64,000 nucleotides of DNA, taken from the NCBI RefSeq assembly GCF_032854445.1, contig NC_088295.1, positions 49,895,385 to 49,959,384 of the forward strand. Reading direction: 5' to 3'. Positions 9,600-21,452 of the stretch are shown here, piece after piece. This DNA is from Liolophura sinensis (Eukaryota; Mollusca; Polyplacophora; Chitonida; Chitonidae). A model generated the notes under the pieces. The model was not told where the DNA came from. It did no database searches and saw nothing but the letters and a program-made list of their open reading frames with translations. Position numbers and translations under genes: made by a program. Every line of letters begins with the position of its first letter. Position 1 is the stretch's first letter.

Positions 9600-11333
9600 C
9601 TAAAACATACCCAAAATATAGAAATAATTTTCAAAAAGTTACCTAATACTCATTTTCTCACATTTCTTATAAACTATTGATTTCCTGACAGTTTTCAGAA
9701 AAGCTCATTCTTCTGCATGGTAAGAATGGCCAGGAGTTTTCAAGAGTTGACAGTACATTTAAATTCCCTGATCTTTACATATTTGATGTATCTTAGTTGT
9801 TGACATGTGCAAATAAACTTAAGATATGATACTTCAATTTTTGTTAAAGAATACAGACTTTCAACCTAATTATAAACTGATGAAAAAAATTCTTTTACTT
9901 TTAACAGAGACATGTTTCAGGTGAATTATCGACAAGCAGATACAATATTATTATATATCAGGTAACAGAGTTTCTTCAATATACACTGTACTAGATGCAC
10001 CAGAATAGAAAGTTTTGTTCATTGGCAGATCCAAAGTCATGTGAATTTGACCCATGCAGCAATGATTAGAACAAGATGAGTTACAATTAAATATTCTGGG
10101 TATCAATTCTATCATACATGTATACTCAAGCATACTCAATAATTCAGTCTGCCAGCAACCAGAGGATAGTCAAGAGTTTCTCCTCCAGGCCCTGCTTGGC
10201 TTCCTCCAACCACGATGCTGGTCGCTATCATGTACGTGAAATATCTTGAATTAAATAAATAATTCAAAGGCTATACTTAATGGGTAATATGTAGAATTCT
10301 TGAATAATACACCAAAGATATCTACCCACCACAGGTGTTTCACATACTCAATGTAACATGTGAATTTCATGATTCCCCTGTGAATTTATCAAAATTGAAC
10401 ACAAGTGTTAAGCAGTTTTTGCACTCAAATGGACGACCAAAAAAAGGATTTCTAAACAAAAATAATGCACAGATCTGACAGTTTTCAAACTCAATCTGAG
10501 GTCAGACAAAAATGATTTTGAAAACATTTTTCTTTTTTAAATCAGACACTATTTACAGTAGCTATTGGACAGATGCTAACAATCACAGAATTCACTAAAT
10601 ATGCAAAAATTCACATGTGGTCTCACACACACACTGCACCCTGTGAGTTTTACGACCCAAGATATGTGTGTACTACAGAAAACCTGACATAAAGACCACA
10701 CTCTCTTTCAGAATAGGCATCATAATTAACAAATTTACATGTTTGTGTTATCGGTATATATAATCAATGGGAATATTATATTCTAAATATTATATATGTT
10801 ATATATAAATATTATATAAATAAATTAAAATGTTTTCTTAAAGAGACTATGTCACTTTCTGATAGAATACGTTTACCAGTATTGAAAGTCAATACATGCA
10901 TAAATTTTGTTATTATTTATTATCACATGCACCTCTGCCAATGGAGGTTGTTTCTATCTGCATTCATTTGTCTGTGTCTGCCTTGCCTGTCTGTCCGTAA
11001 TGACATTTGTTTCATACTTTACCCTGTTTGCCCTCAAATCATCATAGAGACAGGAATGCACACCACACTACACTTAGGCCAATGTTACTTCAGGCAGCTA
11101 AAATTCTCAATTCTGAGGTATCGGCCCTTCAAAAATGTTAGATAAACCTTGTCAGACAGAGTTGCCAATTAAATCAACACCTTCAGTTTCCTAGCCAATA
11201 AAAGACATGCATCTATATTACTAGGTCACATCTCTCCCCACAGGTAATTGTCAGATGAAGTACTTTCTGTGTACTATATTATACTGGCATGTTTGACGTC
11301 ATTCATCAGTCAATAATAAACCACAAACCTTCA
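9600..11333. other. Probable 5' UTR intron, first part
   Basis: No coding exon recognised. It contains a SINE fragment (10146-10265) and a short AT-rich stretch at 10740-10830. If the donor at 15955 joins the acceptor at 9600-9601, all of 9600-15954 is one intron of about 6.4 kb. Confidence 0.4.
10146..10265 (+). mobile_element. SINE family 1 fragment
   Basis: It carries a degraded core (CTGCCAGCAACC), then the conserved CTTCCTCCAACCACGATGCT segment and a GTGAAATATCTTGAATTAAATAAATAAT tail-like end (last part AAATAAATAA). Confidence 0.6.
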
Positions 11334-11336
11334 AGG

Positions 11337-11676
11337 AGCAACATGGAGACCCAAATGTGGGAAGAGCAATATGGCGACCCAAACCTGGGAAGACCAATAT
11401 GGTGACCCAAACCTGGGAAGAGCACTATGGCAACCCAAACCTAGGACAAGCACTATGGCAACCCAAACCTGGGAAGAGCAATATGGCAACCCAAACCTGG
11501 GAAGAGCAATATGGCAACCCCAACCTGGGAAGAGCAATATGGTAACCCTAACATGGGAACAGCAATATGGCAACCCAAACATGGGAAGAGTAATATGGCA
11601 GCCCAAACCTGGGAAGGTCAATATGGCAACCCTAACATGGGAAGAGCAATATTACAACCCAAACCTGGCAAGATTA
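11337..11676. repeat. 28-bp minisatellite, about 12 copies
   Basis: Unit close to CAATATGGCAACCCAAACCT followed by GGGAAGAG, 28 bp. Copies differ at a few positions (CTATGG, GGTAACCC, AACATGGG). Since 28 is not a multiple of three, three units make an 84-bp coding period, and several frames on both strands stay open by chance of unit sequence. There is no sign of a gene: no splice context and no upstream coding. Confidence 0.9.
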
Positions 11677-12619
11677 CATGTCTATATTCATACTTTTGCA
11701 GTAATGTAATAGCTACTTTGAGCCAATCATCAGCACTCTATATTCACATGACTAAGGAGTTCTGGAGGTGAAAACAAAGTGAATTTAACCCAAGTAAGGT
11801 AGGCCTTAAATAACATTTTATCATAAATATTAGAAATATACCTTTTAGGTAAGATATTCTTTCTGAAAAAGTGCTCAGAATATGTCCACAGCCTTCAAAT
11901 ATGATAGTTTCAATGTCCTGCAGTATAGTGGTTAGTGTGCTAGTGCAGCACAATGACAAATGAGCCTCTCACAAATGCCCAGTTTCCTCCCACCACAATA
12001 CTGGCTGTTGTCACTCACATGTAGGTAAAGTATTCTTGAGCATGCCTACAGTATAACACCCCAATCAAATGCATAAATCAAACACAATTAGGGACGCTTT
12101 AGCTCCCTGTGCTGCCATGAGGGCGCTATCTGGTAACTCCTCTCTAATTCACAAACTGATCAGTGTGTGTGGGATTACGTGTTATAGTATTTCTCTAGTC
12201 AAAACAAAATGTGTGTGGTAGTGCTCCAGTCGCAATGTTCCAGAGAATGCTTTGGAGAGGGCAAGGCTATAATACACATATTGGGCCTTCCTTGCTGTAT
12301 GTACATGTGACACCGCAGAATTAAAATTGATTAAATTTGAGTTCATCACTTAAGGATAAACCAGTTTAATACCAAAAACTGTATCGTGTTATACATGTAC
12401 TATACTGATTGTTTCATTACTGAGTTATCCCACTTGTTCTAGAACAACTCCTGGCTGCATGGGGTAGTTAACTGGTTGCCTGATTTACTTACACATGGGA
12501 CAGAGAGCGCGCAGCTAGGTGTTTTAATTACTGACCTTGGGTTCTTCTCTAGTGTTACATGGAGATGTGGGGCTTCCCGCCCAGTGCACAGGTGGCTGTT
12601 AAATGGAGGTGTCAAAACC
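11677..12619. other. Non-coding stretch between two tandem arrays
   Basis: It contains a SINE family 1 copy at 11915-12090. Otherwise I see no gene or repeat. Confidence 0.5.
11915..12090 (+). mobile_element. SINE family 1, internally deleted
   Basis: The tRNA-like head (GTGGTTAGTGTGCTAG, GAGCCTCTCACAAATGC) is joined directly to the 3' part (TTTCCTCCCACCACAATACT, TATTCTTGAGCATGCC, CAATCAAATGCATAAATC). The middle of the element is missing. Confidence 0.7.
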
Positions 12620-14690
12620 TAATTTACTAGTACTACAAAGATGTTGGCTCATGTGACTGACCACTCATGGGGTCCTGTAGGTTTTGTCACTTATTTACTA
12701 GTATTACATAGGGATGTGGGCTCATGTGACTGACCACTCATGGGGTCCTGTAGGTTTTGTCACTTATTTACTAGTATTACATAGGGATGTGGGCTCACGT
12801 GACTGACCACTCATGGGGTCCTATAGGTTTTGTCACTTATTTACTAGTATTACATAGGGATGTGGGCTCATGTGACTGACCACTCATGGGGTCCTGTAGG
12901 TTTTGTCACTTATTTACTAGTATTACATAGGGATGTGGGCTCACGTGACTGACCACTCATGGGGTCCTGTAGGATTTGTCATTTATTTACTAGTACTACA
13001 TAGGGATGTGGGCTCATGTGACTGACCACTCATGGGGTCCTGTAGGTTTTGTCACTTATTTACTAGTATTACATAGGGATGTGGGCTCACGTGACTGACC
13101 ACTCATGGGGTCCTGTAGTTTTTGTCATTTATTTACTAGTATTATATAGGGATGTGGGCTCGTGTAACTGACCACTCATGGGGTCCTGTAGGTTTTGTCA
13201 CTTATTCACTAGTACTACATTGGCATGTGGGCTCATGTGACTGACCACTCATGGGGTCCTGTAGGTTTTGTCACTTATTTACTAGTATTACATAGGGATG
13301 TGGGCTCATGTGACTGACCACTCATGGGGTCCTGTAGGTTTTGTCATTTATTTACTAGTATTACATAGGGATGTGGGCTCGCATAACTGACCACTCATGG
13401 GGTCCTGCAGGTTTTGTCATTTATTTACTAGTATTACATAGGGATGTGGGCTCATGTGACTGACCACTCATGGGGTCCTGTAGGTTTTGTCACTTATTTA
13501 CTAGTACTACATTGGCATGTGGGCTCACATAACTGACCACTCATGGGGTCCTGTAGGTTTTGTCACTTATTTACTAGCATTACATAGGGATGTGGGCTCG
13601 CGTGACTGACCACTCATGGGGTCCTGTAGGTTTTGTCACTTATTTACTAGTACTACATAGGGATGTGGGCTCATGTGACTGACCACTCATGGGGTCCTGT
13701 AGGTTTTGTCACTTATTTACTAGTACTACATAGGGATGTGGGCTCGCGTAACTGACCACTCATGGTGTCCTGTAGGTTTTGTCATTTATTTACTAGTATT
13801 ACATAGGGATGTGGGCTCACGTGACTGACCACTCATGGGGTCCTGTAGGTTTTGTCATTTATTTACCAGTACTACATAGGGATGTGGGCTCATGTGACTG
13901 ACCACTCATGGGGTCCTGTAGGTTTTGTCATTTATTTACTAGTATTACATAAGGATGTGGGCTCGCGTAACTGACCACTCATGGGGTCCTGTAGGTTTTG
14001 TCATTTATTTACTAGTACTACATAGGGATGTGGGCTCATGTGACTGACCACTCATGGGGTCCTATAGGTTTTTGTCACTTATTTACTAGTACTACATAGG
14101 GATGTGGGCTCATGTGACTGACCACTCATGGGGTCCTGTAGGTTTTGTCACTTATTTACTAGTATTACATAGGGATGTGGGCTCACGTGACTGACCACTA
14201 ATGGGGTTCTGTAGGTTTTGTCACTTATTTACTAGTACTACATAGGGATGTGGGCTCATGTGACTGACCACTCATGGGGTCCTGTAGGTTTTGTCACTTA
14301 TTTACTAGTATTACATAGGGATGTGGGCTCGCATAACTGACCACTCATGGGGTCCTGTAGGTTTTGTCACTTATTTACTAGTATTACATAGGGATGTGGG
14401 CTCACGTGACTGACCACTCATGGGGTCCTGTAGGTTTTGTCACTTATTTACGAGTATTACATTGGCATGTGGGCTCGCGTAACTGACCACTCATGGGGTC
14501 CTGTAGGTTTTGTCACTTATTTACTAGTATTACATTGGCATGTGGGCTCGCGTAACTGACCACTCATGGGGTCTGGTAGGTTTTGACACTTATTTATTAG
14601 TACTACATAGGAATGTGAGCTTGCATGACTGACCACTCATGGGGTCCGGTGGGTGTTGTCACTTATTTACTAGTGCTACATAGCATACCA
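12620..14690. repeat. 73-bp tandem repeat array, about 28 copies
   Basis: The unit is 73 bp and includes CTGACCACTCATGGGGTCCT, then GTAGGTTTTGTCACTTATTT, then ACTAGTATTACATAGGGATG and TGGGCTCNNGTGA. Copies are highly similar except in the six bases after TGGGCTC, which read GCGTGA, ACGTGA, ATGTGA, GCGTAA, GCATAA, ACATAA or GTGTAA. A second variant reads ATTGGCATG for ATAGGGATG. The array starts and ends with diverged units (ACAAAGATGTTGG on the left, GGTCCGGTGGGTGTTG on the right), as expected for unequal crossing-over. There are no unique spacers, so it is not a CRISPR array. Confidence 0.95.
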
Positions 14691-14805
14691 TAGATATGGC
14701 TATAATATAGTTGCAGCCATATCTAAACTGTTCAATGAACTGATTGTTGTTAGTTGTCAGTGTTGTTCCTCCTGTTGTTTGAGGGTATTTTAACAATACC
14801 ACTAA

Positions 14806-14910
14806 ACCGGTTACCTCTCACCATAATGCTGGCAGTCGTTGTATAAGTGAAATATTCTTGAGTACAGCGTAAAACACCAATCAAATAAATAAATAAATAA
14901 ATAAATAATA
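14806..14910 (+). mobile_element. SINE family 1, 3' fragment
   Basis: Contains CGGTTACCTCTCACCATAAT, AAGTGAAATATTCTTGAGTA, ACACCAATCAAATAAATAAA and seven or so AAAT units. Confidence 0.85.
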
Positions 14911-15023
14911 CCGCTAAAGATAATTCAAAGGTACATATACCGTTGACTTAGAACATGAGCACTCATCATGCGCATATAGAGAATAGATGTAGAGAATACA
15001 TCTAGGCAAAACACTTACATTAC

Positions 15024-15090
15024 TATTTATTTATTTATTTATTTCATATCTGACCCACGATCATCCGCAGGTTGTACAATCCCACGTACG
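15024..15090 (-). mobile_element. SINE family 1, short fragment
   Basis: The TTTATTTATTTATTTATTTC tail is followed by a core piece (ACCCACGATCATCCGCAGGT); the middle is deleted. About 90 bp separate it from the previous copy, which has the opposite orientation. Confidence 0.6.
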
Positions 15091-15950
15091 GCCCTTAGCA
15101 TTTCTACAATCCATGCTTATTTCCACAAGCACTAAACATACTGAAGTATATACTCCTTTTACACTATTTAGCATCAGTTCGTTATTGAATGGTGGTCACT
15201 GAAGAATAACTTTTTTGCCAACATGGCAAGACATGAAAGGGAAAAATTCGAACGAGGCCACAAAAACAAGACAAGATTTGAGTTCTGGTAATCTGTACTA
15301 TGACTGCACACGTAAAAGTACCTAATACTGTCAAATTTGTTCGTGTGAAATTTGATTTGATCTTCATGAGTTCTTTATTATTTAATTACATGGTGTGTTG
15401 TTTATTTTTCCATCTTCTGTCTAGAGGGTTTAACATTGGTTTCTATACACTCTATGTGTTTACTATATACTCGTTTATATACATGTACCATGCAAGAGCA
15501 AAAGACGGCGCTAAAGAGCAATCAACCTGTGTATTTAACACGTACACCCTATAGAAGGGCTCATGCAGTGCCTGGTGATCCCTGCTATGAGTGACATATA
15601 TGGTCCGCAATGTGTAGGCCTATCGCTTATAATCCGCATTGAAAACACTGGGGAGTCGACTGATATTGCCTACATGTGTACCCATATTTGTATGCAATGC
15701 AATGCAATATATATAGTATATAGTTGGGGGGTGTACTGAACATATCAGCCACACAACGGTTTCTACGTGGACCTAGGGAAAAGGACGCAGACTGAGAATG
15801 TTTACCAGTGTAACTTACTTCACAAACATCCAATGCCACACTCATTTCATTGAATGTCTAGGCCTTATATATTTAGTTCAATGACATTTTGACATTGTGT
15901 AATAATTTCAACCCTGGAAGCATTTAGTGCACATGTCAGTGAGGATAATC

Positions 15951-15957
15951 TTACCTT
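15951..15957 (-). promoter_or_regulatory. Candidate donor of a 5' UTR exon of the RNF213-like gene
   Basis: On the minus strand TTGAAG|GTAAGA is a near-perfect splice donor with the exon ending at 15955. It lies just downstream (in gene direction) of a cluster of interferon-response-like motifs. The first recognised coding exon has an acceptor in front of its ATG, so at least one upstream non-coding exon must exist. Inferred; no transcript evidence. Confidence 0.35.
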
Positions 15958-16021
15958 CAAAAACCAACAATAAGCAAAGGTGAGTTCATTTTTCCTGTCT
16001 AGATTTCCACTTCGGCCGTCC

Positions 16022-16031
16022 GAAAACGAAA
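16022..16031 (+). promoter_or_regulatory. ISRE/IRF-element-like motif
   Basis: GAAAACGAAA fits the GAAANNGAAA consensus bound by interferon regulatory factors. It lies about 65 bp upstream (gene direction) of the candidate 5' UTR donor at 15955. Confidence 0.4.
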
Positions 16032-16149
16032 GCAGGTTGTGAGGGAATTCCCGGCTGCCCTACCGGATAGCACTGGTTTGCATTCAGGGGCGATAACCTG
16101 GCTGGTTCACATTCTCATGGTCACGTGAATAGAAACTTAATAGTATGTG

Positions 16150-16345
16150 AGTAAGCGAGTCCTTGGGGTTAACGTCGTACTCAACAACTTTTCAGTCATT
16201 TGACGACGAAGGAATCCTTAGGGTGTATGTAATGGGCCTCCTTGTTGCAAGACGGATTTCCACCGCTCTTTTATTTAGTGCTGCTTCACTGAGACGACTT
16301 ACCGAAGTCGCCCCGCTTGAGCCATTATACTGATACCGGTACGAG
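16150..16345 (-). mobile_element. SINE family 2, partial
   Basis: Reverse orientation. It contains GTCGTACTCAACAACTTTTC, GACGACGAAGGAATCCTTAG, CCACCGCTCTTTTATTTAGT and the GGGTCAACCAG-like region, matching the full copy at 27364-27724. The tRNA-like head is missing. Confidence 0.8.
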
Positions 16346-16546
16346 TCAACCAGTCGTTGCAACATCTCCTTAATAGTATGTGATCATGGACACTCTGGCA
16401 TGTAGTAGCGCAATTTATCTTTTTGAGAGTATATAGTTAGTATACACAAAGGCGTATATTTCTCAGACAGTTAACAAAATAAAAAAGAAACTGGAATGTT
16501 TGTGTTTAGTCTAAATATATAACTGATGTCAGCGCAAAACCAAACT

Positions 16547-16560
16547 GTTTTCGGTTTCAC
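16547..16560 (-). promoter_or_regulatory. ISRE/IRF-element-like motif
   Basis: The plus strand reads GTTTTCGGTTTCAC, which contains TTTCGGTTTC, the complement of GAAACCGAAA (GAAANNGAAA consensus). Confidence 0.4.
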
Positions 16561-17097
16561 TATGGATTCGATGGTGCATTTTGCCTTATGAATTTAAATG
16601 ACGGGACTAACATTATACAAAATATTTCAGACTTTATTTTATACCTGACATTTTATACCCATAATGAAATGAACTCACACACCACAACACATATAAGCCT
16701 GTAGGCCTACTGGTAGTTTATTCTTGAGGTAGGCCTAGGCCTACTTATGACATGCAATACGCGGTCGTCAACGTTACTGGGGCTGTTTGCGCTGCAGTCT
16801 AACATTCGTATAAAACCTCTTCCAATCAAAAGAAAATGGCGAGTATATTAGTGGCATAGGAGAGTTAGCTCTTCACAGCTCGTATGGTCGGGTCGCTTAT
16901 ATCCCTTCAAACAATCTTGGGCACTACTACAGATGATCTATTATAAGACAGCTAAACACAATACCTTAGGTAAAGCTTGCACACTGTTATGAAGCCATCA
17001 TTATTCAATCTCGCTTTTCTCCGGCATGTCAGAATTTCAAGCAGCGAGAGTGTACAACCATACGCATCTATACCTCCAAGTACGTTTAGTTAGACCT

Positions 17098-17108
17098 GTT
17101 TCGGTTTC
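17098..17108 (-). promoter_or_regulatory. ISRE/IRF-element-like motif, best match
   Basis: The plus strand reads GTTTCGGTTTC followed by GCTTTG; the complement is CAAAGC then GAAACCGAAAC. This is a full match to the GAAANNGAAAC core of the interferon-stimulated response element. Confidence 0.45.
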
Positions 17109-17784
17109 GCTTTGAAGAATGACGCGCCTGCAGCCTTTGTGTATTGGCCTACGTACGTCACATAGCGTGGACTAGCTGAGCGGCCATGGATATTCTGTCC
17201 ATCTGCTAGAACTTGAGTCAATCCTCTTAAAAATGTCCAGCCAACTTGGTGAAATAACTGATACATGTATATAAGCCTACCTCATACAGTGTTGTGCAAG
17301 AGACGCACACATCCTACAGACATCGGCGTTTGCTGTAGCTCCTGCTCAAAACGAGCCATATCCATCAGTGCCTCAGGGTAACTGCGAACTTACCTGGACT
17401 CCGTGATCAATATATAAGTGTCTGTATAGGCAGTATAGAATCACGTGATATATACGAATGTAGGCTGTGTCATTTCTGATAAATAGTCTACTGTGTATGG
17501 CTACCTATAAATGTTACGCTTGCACTTTTTTTTATATGCTATACATAAGTCTATAGACTTATGTATTTAGTAATTCAGTTTTCGGGTGAACTTAGTAAAT
17601 TTCTCAACACTAGTCCATGTATATTACATAAAAACTTGTTGATCCACCAATAAGCTTAGCATAGTGCAAAAGCATAGACACGTATCATGAAGATGACAAA
17701 TAAAATTTTATCGAAATAATGAAACGTCAAATATGCGACATTTGAGTGTTTTTCTGGTCAATGTTTTTGCAAGTATATTACAGT

Positions 17785-17786
<2 letters not shown>

Positions 17787-17836
<50 letters not shown>
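17787..17836. repeat. TA microsatellite
   Basis: About 25 TA dinucleotides without interruption. Confidence 0.95.
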
Positions 17837-17842
<6 letters not shown>

Positions 17843-19045
17843 TATCATCATGTGCGTATAGGTGGACGAATGGATTTTAACTGATATGTTAGGCGTATGT
17901 CTGCATAGACATAGGCGTATATGTCTGCATAGAGTCATTTTCTTTTTCGTTAACAGATACAGTGTATGTAGGCCTATATATATGATTGACGACGAGCATA
18001 TACATGTTGAAATACATGTAGATGAGGTAGGGCTGAAATTAAACGCTTCTTCAGATATTTATTCTATAAACAGAATGTCCGTAGACGATATCCTTCATTT
18101 TGCACACTGCGTTTTGTTAAATTATATGCATTTGATATTACAGCTTCAGGTATCGCCCTTGTTTACTTGAATGGAACACTTGACCGAGTTTCATTGTGTG
18201 TCCTGATATAACAGCACGTAACATGAACTCAGAAATGTACCTTCAAAACTAAACTACTATCTATGCCACGGCACGTGACTCATTCGGGATAAAAATCACA
18301 AGTACATGGACAAACTTAGCAGCCTTTATGCCTAATATACTAGGCTGTATACAGCCACACTTTTTCATGGTTATGAATCTTTTTCACATTGTGCTATTTC
18401 TCGTTTATAGACTGGACGAATGAAATTAACAAGCTACATTTTTTCAAAAAGCGTGTACAAGGCGGGATTGGTCAAATTAATGCTGTATATAGTATAAAAA
18501 AACATTTGCCTTATGTTTATTTGACAAGCTGAATTCGACGAGACTATACGACTCGTGAACATGGTTTAATATAACGATTGTTTAGTACATCTAACGGGGT
18601 TACCTTTCTGCTAACTTCGTTTGTCTGTTCTTCTGTGTGCATTTTTCTGTCAATAACTTTGCGGGAAAAGTTTTTGGACGGGTTTGGATGAAATTTGCTT
18701 CACATGTAGGTTGAACTTGTTTGGTTCAAGCATTAATTTTTCTCGGTGAAATTAGTTGCTGTGCATTGTCAAATGTCTGTCATCAACTTTAGGAAAAATG
18801 ATTTTGATATAACACCGCTTGGTTTTGACAAAAGCACCCATCCATGTCATTCGGTTGATGATCTGCATCTGGACCCAGTCTATTATATCTAGGTCACGAC
18901 AGCATACATAAAGAACAAGAACGAGAAAGACACCAGTGTATTCTTATAAACAATTGAGTAGGTCTTTTCACGACAGCATATCCCTGATGGAGAACGGATC
19001 CAGTATATATACACCATTGTGTCTGTCTTATCACAATTTGTCTTA
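17837..19045. other. Non-coding stretch left of the SLC22 pseudogene
   Basis: No coding exon or known repeat recognised. The open frame at 17862-18170 shows no family resemblance. Confidence 0.5.
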
Positions 19046-19167
19046 TCGTGGGTTTCCTCCGGTCTCAGGCCGGTTTCCTCCCACCATAATGCTGGCCGCC
19101 GTGATGTAATTGAAATATTTTTGAGTACTGCTTAAAACACCAATCAAATAAATAAATAAATAAATCC
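19046..19167 (+). mobile_element. SINE family 1, 3' fragment
   Basis: Begins ATCGTGGGTTTCCTCCGGTC, continues CCGGTTTCCTCCCACCATAA and ends in ACACCAATCAAATAAATAAA. It lies just downstream of the last pseudogene exon. Confidence 0.8.
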
Positions 19168-19268
19168 ACAGTTTTGACAAGGCATCAATTCGCCATTGAT
19201 CCGATGATGCATGGTCTCCTAAAGCGTACTCGTTCACCATTCACCTGTTTCTGACTGCTGTAAAGACA

Positions 19269-19369
19269 TCAGACTTTGGAATACCCCGGATTGTCAACAC
19301 CCTCTTCGGACTTCTCATTCTGTGAATGGAATGATCCTTGAACCTCCAGTTCTGTAGGCGTCGTCTTCC
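19269..19369 (-). pseudogene. Copy A exon 10 (C-terminal tail and stop)
   Basis: Acceptor CATGCACAG as in the intact copy. A 5-bp shortening near the start shifts the frame; after it the sequence again follows the intact copy to a TGA at the same place. Confidence 0.85.
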
Positions 19370-19883
19370 CTGTGCATGATGAACAAGTAGCAAACACAAA
19401 ATGCACGCCAGATCTAGCTTCGACCATCGGAACTTAATCTGCTCTAATGCGGTTTCCTTCAGTTTCACAGAAGCACCCATCAGATATATAGGCATATAAC
19501 ATATATGACATATTTATCACGGATCGATCGTATGAAGCATTTCCACAGCAAACTATTATTTTATTTTCAAATTAAAACACGGAGAGTGAATCAAACCTTG
19601 AAGTTTCAAACTATTTATATGTACTATGACATTACAACGACATTCACACTCAGAAAATGACAGATGTTTTACGTGTTGTTTAACAGATTGTCTTCTGAAT
19701 AGTCTGCAAATTAACATTAAAAACATTGAAGTAACATCTGTTTAGTGAAAATCTAAGCTTGTGCCATGACCTCTATAAAATACATGTAGATCTGACGATA
19801 ACTCCAGAATCTAACAATTCAAAGATCAAAACCGTCAAGAAGATATTTCATGAAAAAAAAAATTATATACAGCTGGGACATGC

Positions 19884-19996
19884 TTTTCAAAATTGATTCC
19901 ATCTTCGATTGTGTCCGGCAATTTCCGTGACAGTGTTTCCGGCAAAGTAAGAGCCGCCAGTCCAGCGATGATAGAAGCAGCTCCGAACAGTTTGCC
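19884..19996 (-). pseudogene. Copy A exon 9
   Basis: The acceptor TTTTATAG is kept. A 39-bp in-frame deletion removes 13 residues. The donor is GAAAA|GCATG where the intact copy has GGAAA|GTATG. Confidence 0.88.
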
Positions 19997-21296
19997 CTAT
20001 AAAACCATAATTACGCAGTACTATGAATAAAGAGATAACTCTGTCAATCAACTTTTAATCAGAAATCCTTAGAAGGCCATCGGATGCGCCATGGGATTAG
20101 ATCGACGGGAAACACGGTGTCGCGTCACTCCTACTCCGCATTCATATAGTTAAATGGCAAAGGAAGGAACGGGTGACGTAAGAGGAAGCAGGTGCGTCCT
20201 TGGGTTATAGGAATAACTCGCCAGCATGATTCGTTAAAACTGATAAGATGGCGACGCTTTAGAGTTTCTTAACGTTGTGCGATTTTACTTACTTTGAATC
20301 CCGGTGTCTCGGTTGTGTTACAGCACATAAACAACAAACTATGCTTCCTGCGGGTTATTTTATCCATGCATAAACATTTGGTCTAGCGTTTTCTTTTCGT
20401 TTAATTTATTTTTTAGAATTGTTCTACTGTGAAAAGTATTTAGTAAAAAGAGATTAAATATGGTGGCCTTTTCCGAAAACCTCTGAGAGATGTGACGTCA
20501 CATCACTTCCTACACAAGATTTTCCTCCATATAATTTGAGCACAGTTACAAAAAATGTAATGAATAATTTAATGTACTTCTCGACGAGGTTCTCCACTGG
20601 CTTTAATTTGAGGCACACTTTATTTTTATGTACACTTTAAATACATGGAAAACGTCTACTGCCATACTGTACAGTAAGACAACACACAGCACCAAACCTC
20701 CCTTCAAAGTAATAGAGATATAGCTCTAAAGAAAACGCATATAGTAATACTTTTTAGAACATATCAGATGTAATAAATACGAAATCTCCAAAATAAATAC
20801 ACTGGGATGCTAGTGTTTTTAATGAAACTTTTTTTTTTTCAATTCACTGTTATCGTATGTTCGACTGCCATTTTTATCGTTTATAGACACGTATATAGGC
20901 GGATATATCATCATATGCTAGTATATCATGTAGCATAAATTTACTATCCTCTTTTCTTTGTCTTTGTAGGTATATAGTCTCCACAGGGAGATTCTTTCAG
21001 TTGCATCCATCCGGGGCAAAGCTGTCACAACGCCACGTCAAGCGCATTTTAATGCCATGGTGACGTATCTCCCCATTATATGTTGTCATGAACGTTACAC
21101 CAGTCACGACCGTTTCGTAAGACGGGCCCCAGTCCATGGCATTTCTATACAGAGAGCAGCTATCTGATAATACTGATAGCACTATAGCCGAGCCTACATG
21201 TCACTAACCTGCAGCAAACGTACTAAGAGATGATTTAAAACAAGCGATATTAATGGCGTTTTAGTAAAATCTGATGCCTGGTGCAGAGTGACGAAC
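19997..21296. other. Intron 8 of the SLC22 pseudogene
   Basis: No gene or recognisable transposon inside. Confidence 0.6.
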
Positions 21297-21452
21297 CAGA
21301 TCGGCAATGAATAGAGCAATCATACCGCCGACTCTGGTAATCATAGAGCTGGCGTCCATGCCGCCATTCCTGACCATGGTGGGGAAAAGCTCAGAGGAGA
21401 AGACGCAGATGACGACGAAAGCTGCCGAGGAGCCCACCTGCCCCACCATCAC
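21297..21452 (-). pseudogene. Copy A exon 8
   Basis: Codes the SSELFPTMVRNGGM and RVGGMI motifs of the TM10-TM11 region. It has lost 26 bp just after the acceptor, which shifts the frame. The donor is CTG|GTTCGT. Confidence 0.88.

Larger units (their letters stand above)
14691..15960. other. Non-coding stretch with SINE pieces
   Basis: It holds SINE family 1 pieces at 14806-14910 and 15024-15090. No exon is recognised. The open frames at 15182-15554 and 15627-15845 lack coding features. Confidence 0.5.
16346..17786. other. Non-coding stretch, possible upstream region of the RNF213-like gene
   Basis: No exon or repeat is recognised apart from two interferon-response-like motifs listed separately. 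It may hold the promoter. Confidence 0.35.

Noticed and set aside
11331-11771. Several overlapping open frames on both strands in the 28-bp array
   Set aside because: Open only through repetition; no splice or start context and no similarity outside the array.
12620-14690. CRISPR-like regular repeats
   Set aside because: The 73-bp units abut directly with no unique spacers, and the genome is eukaryotic. It is a satellite.
17708-17938. Open frame rich in YIYIYI at TA repeats (also at 6853, 52024 and 52045)
   Set aside because: Translation of a TA microsatellite.
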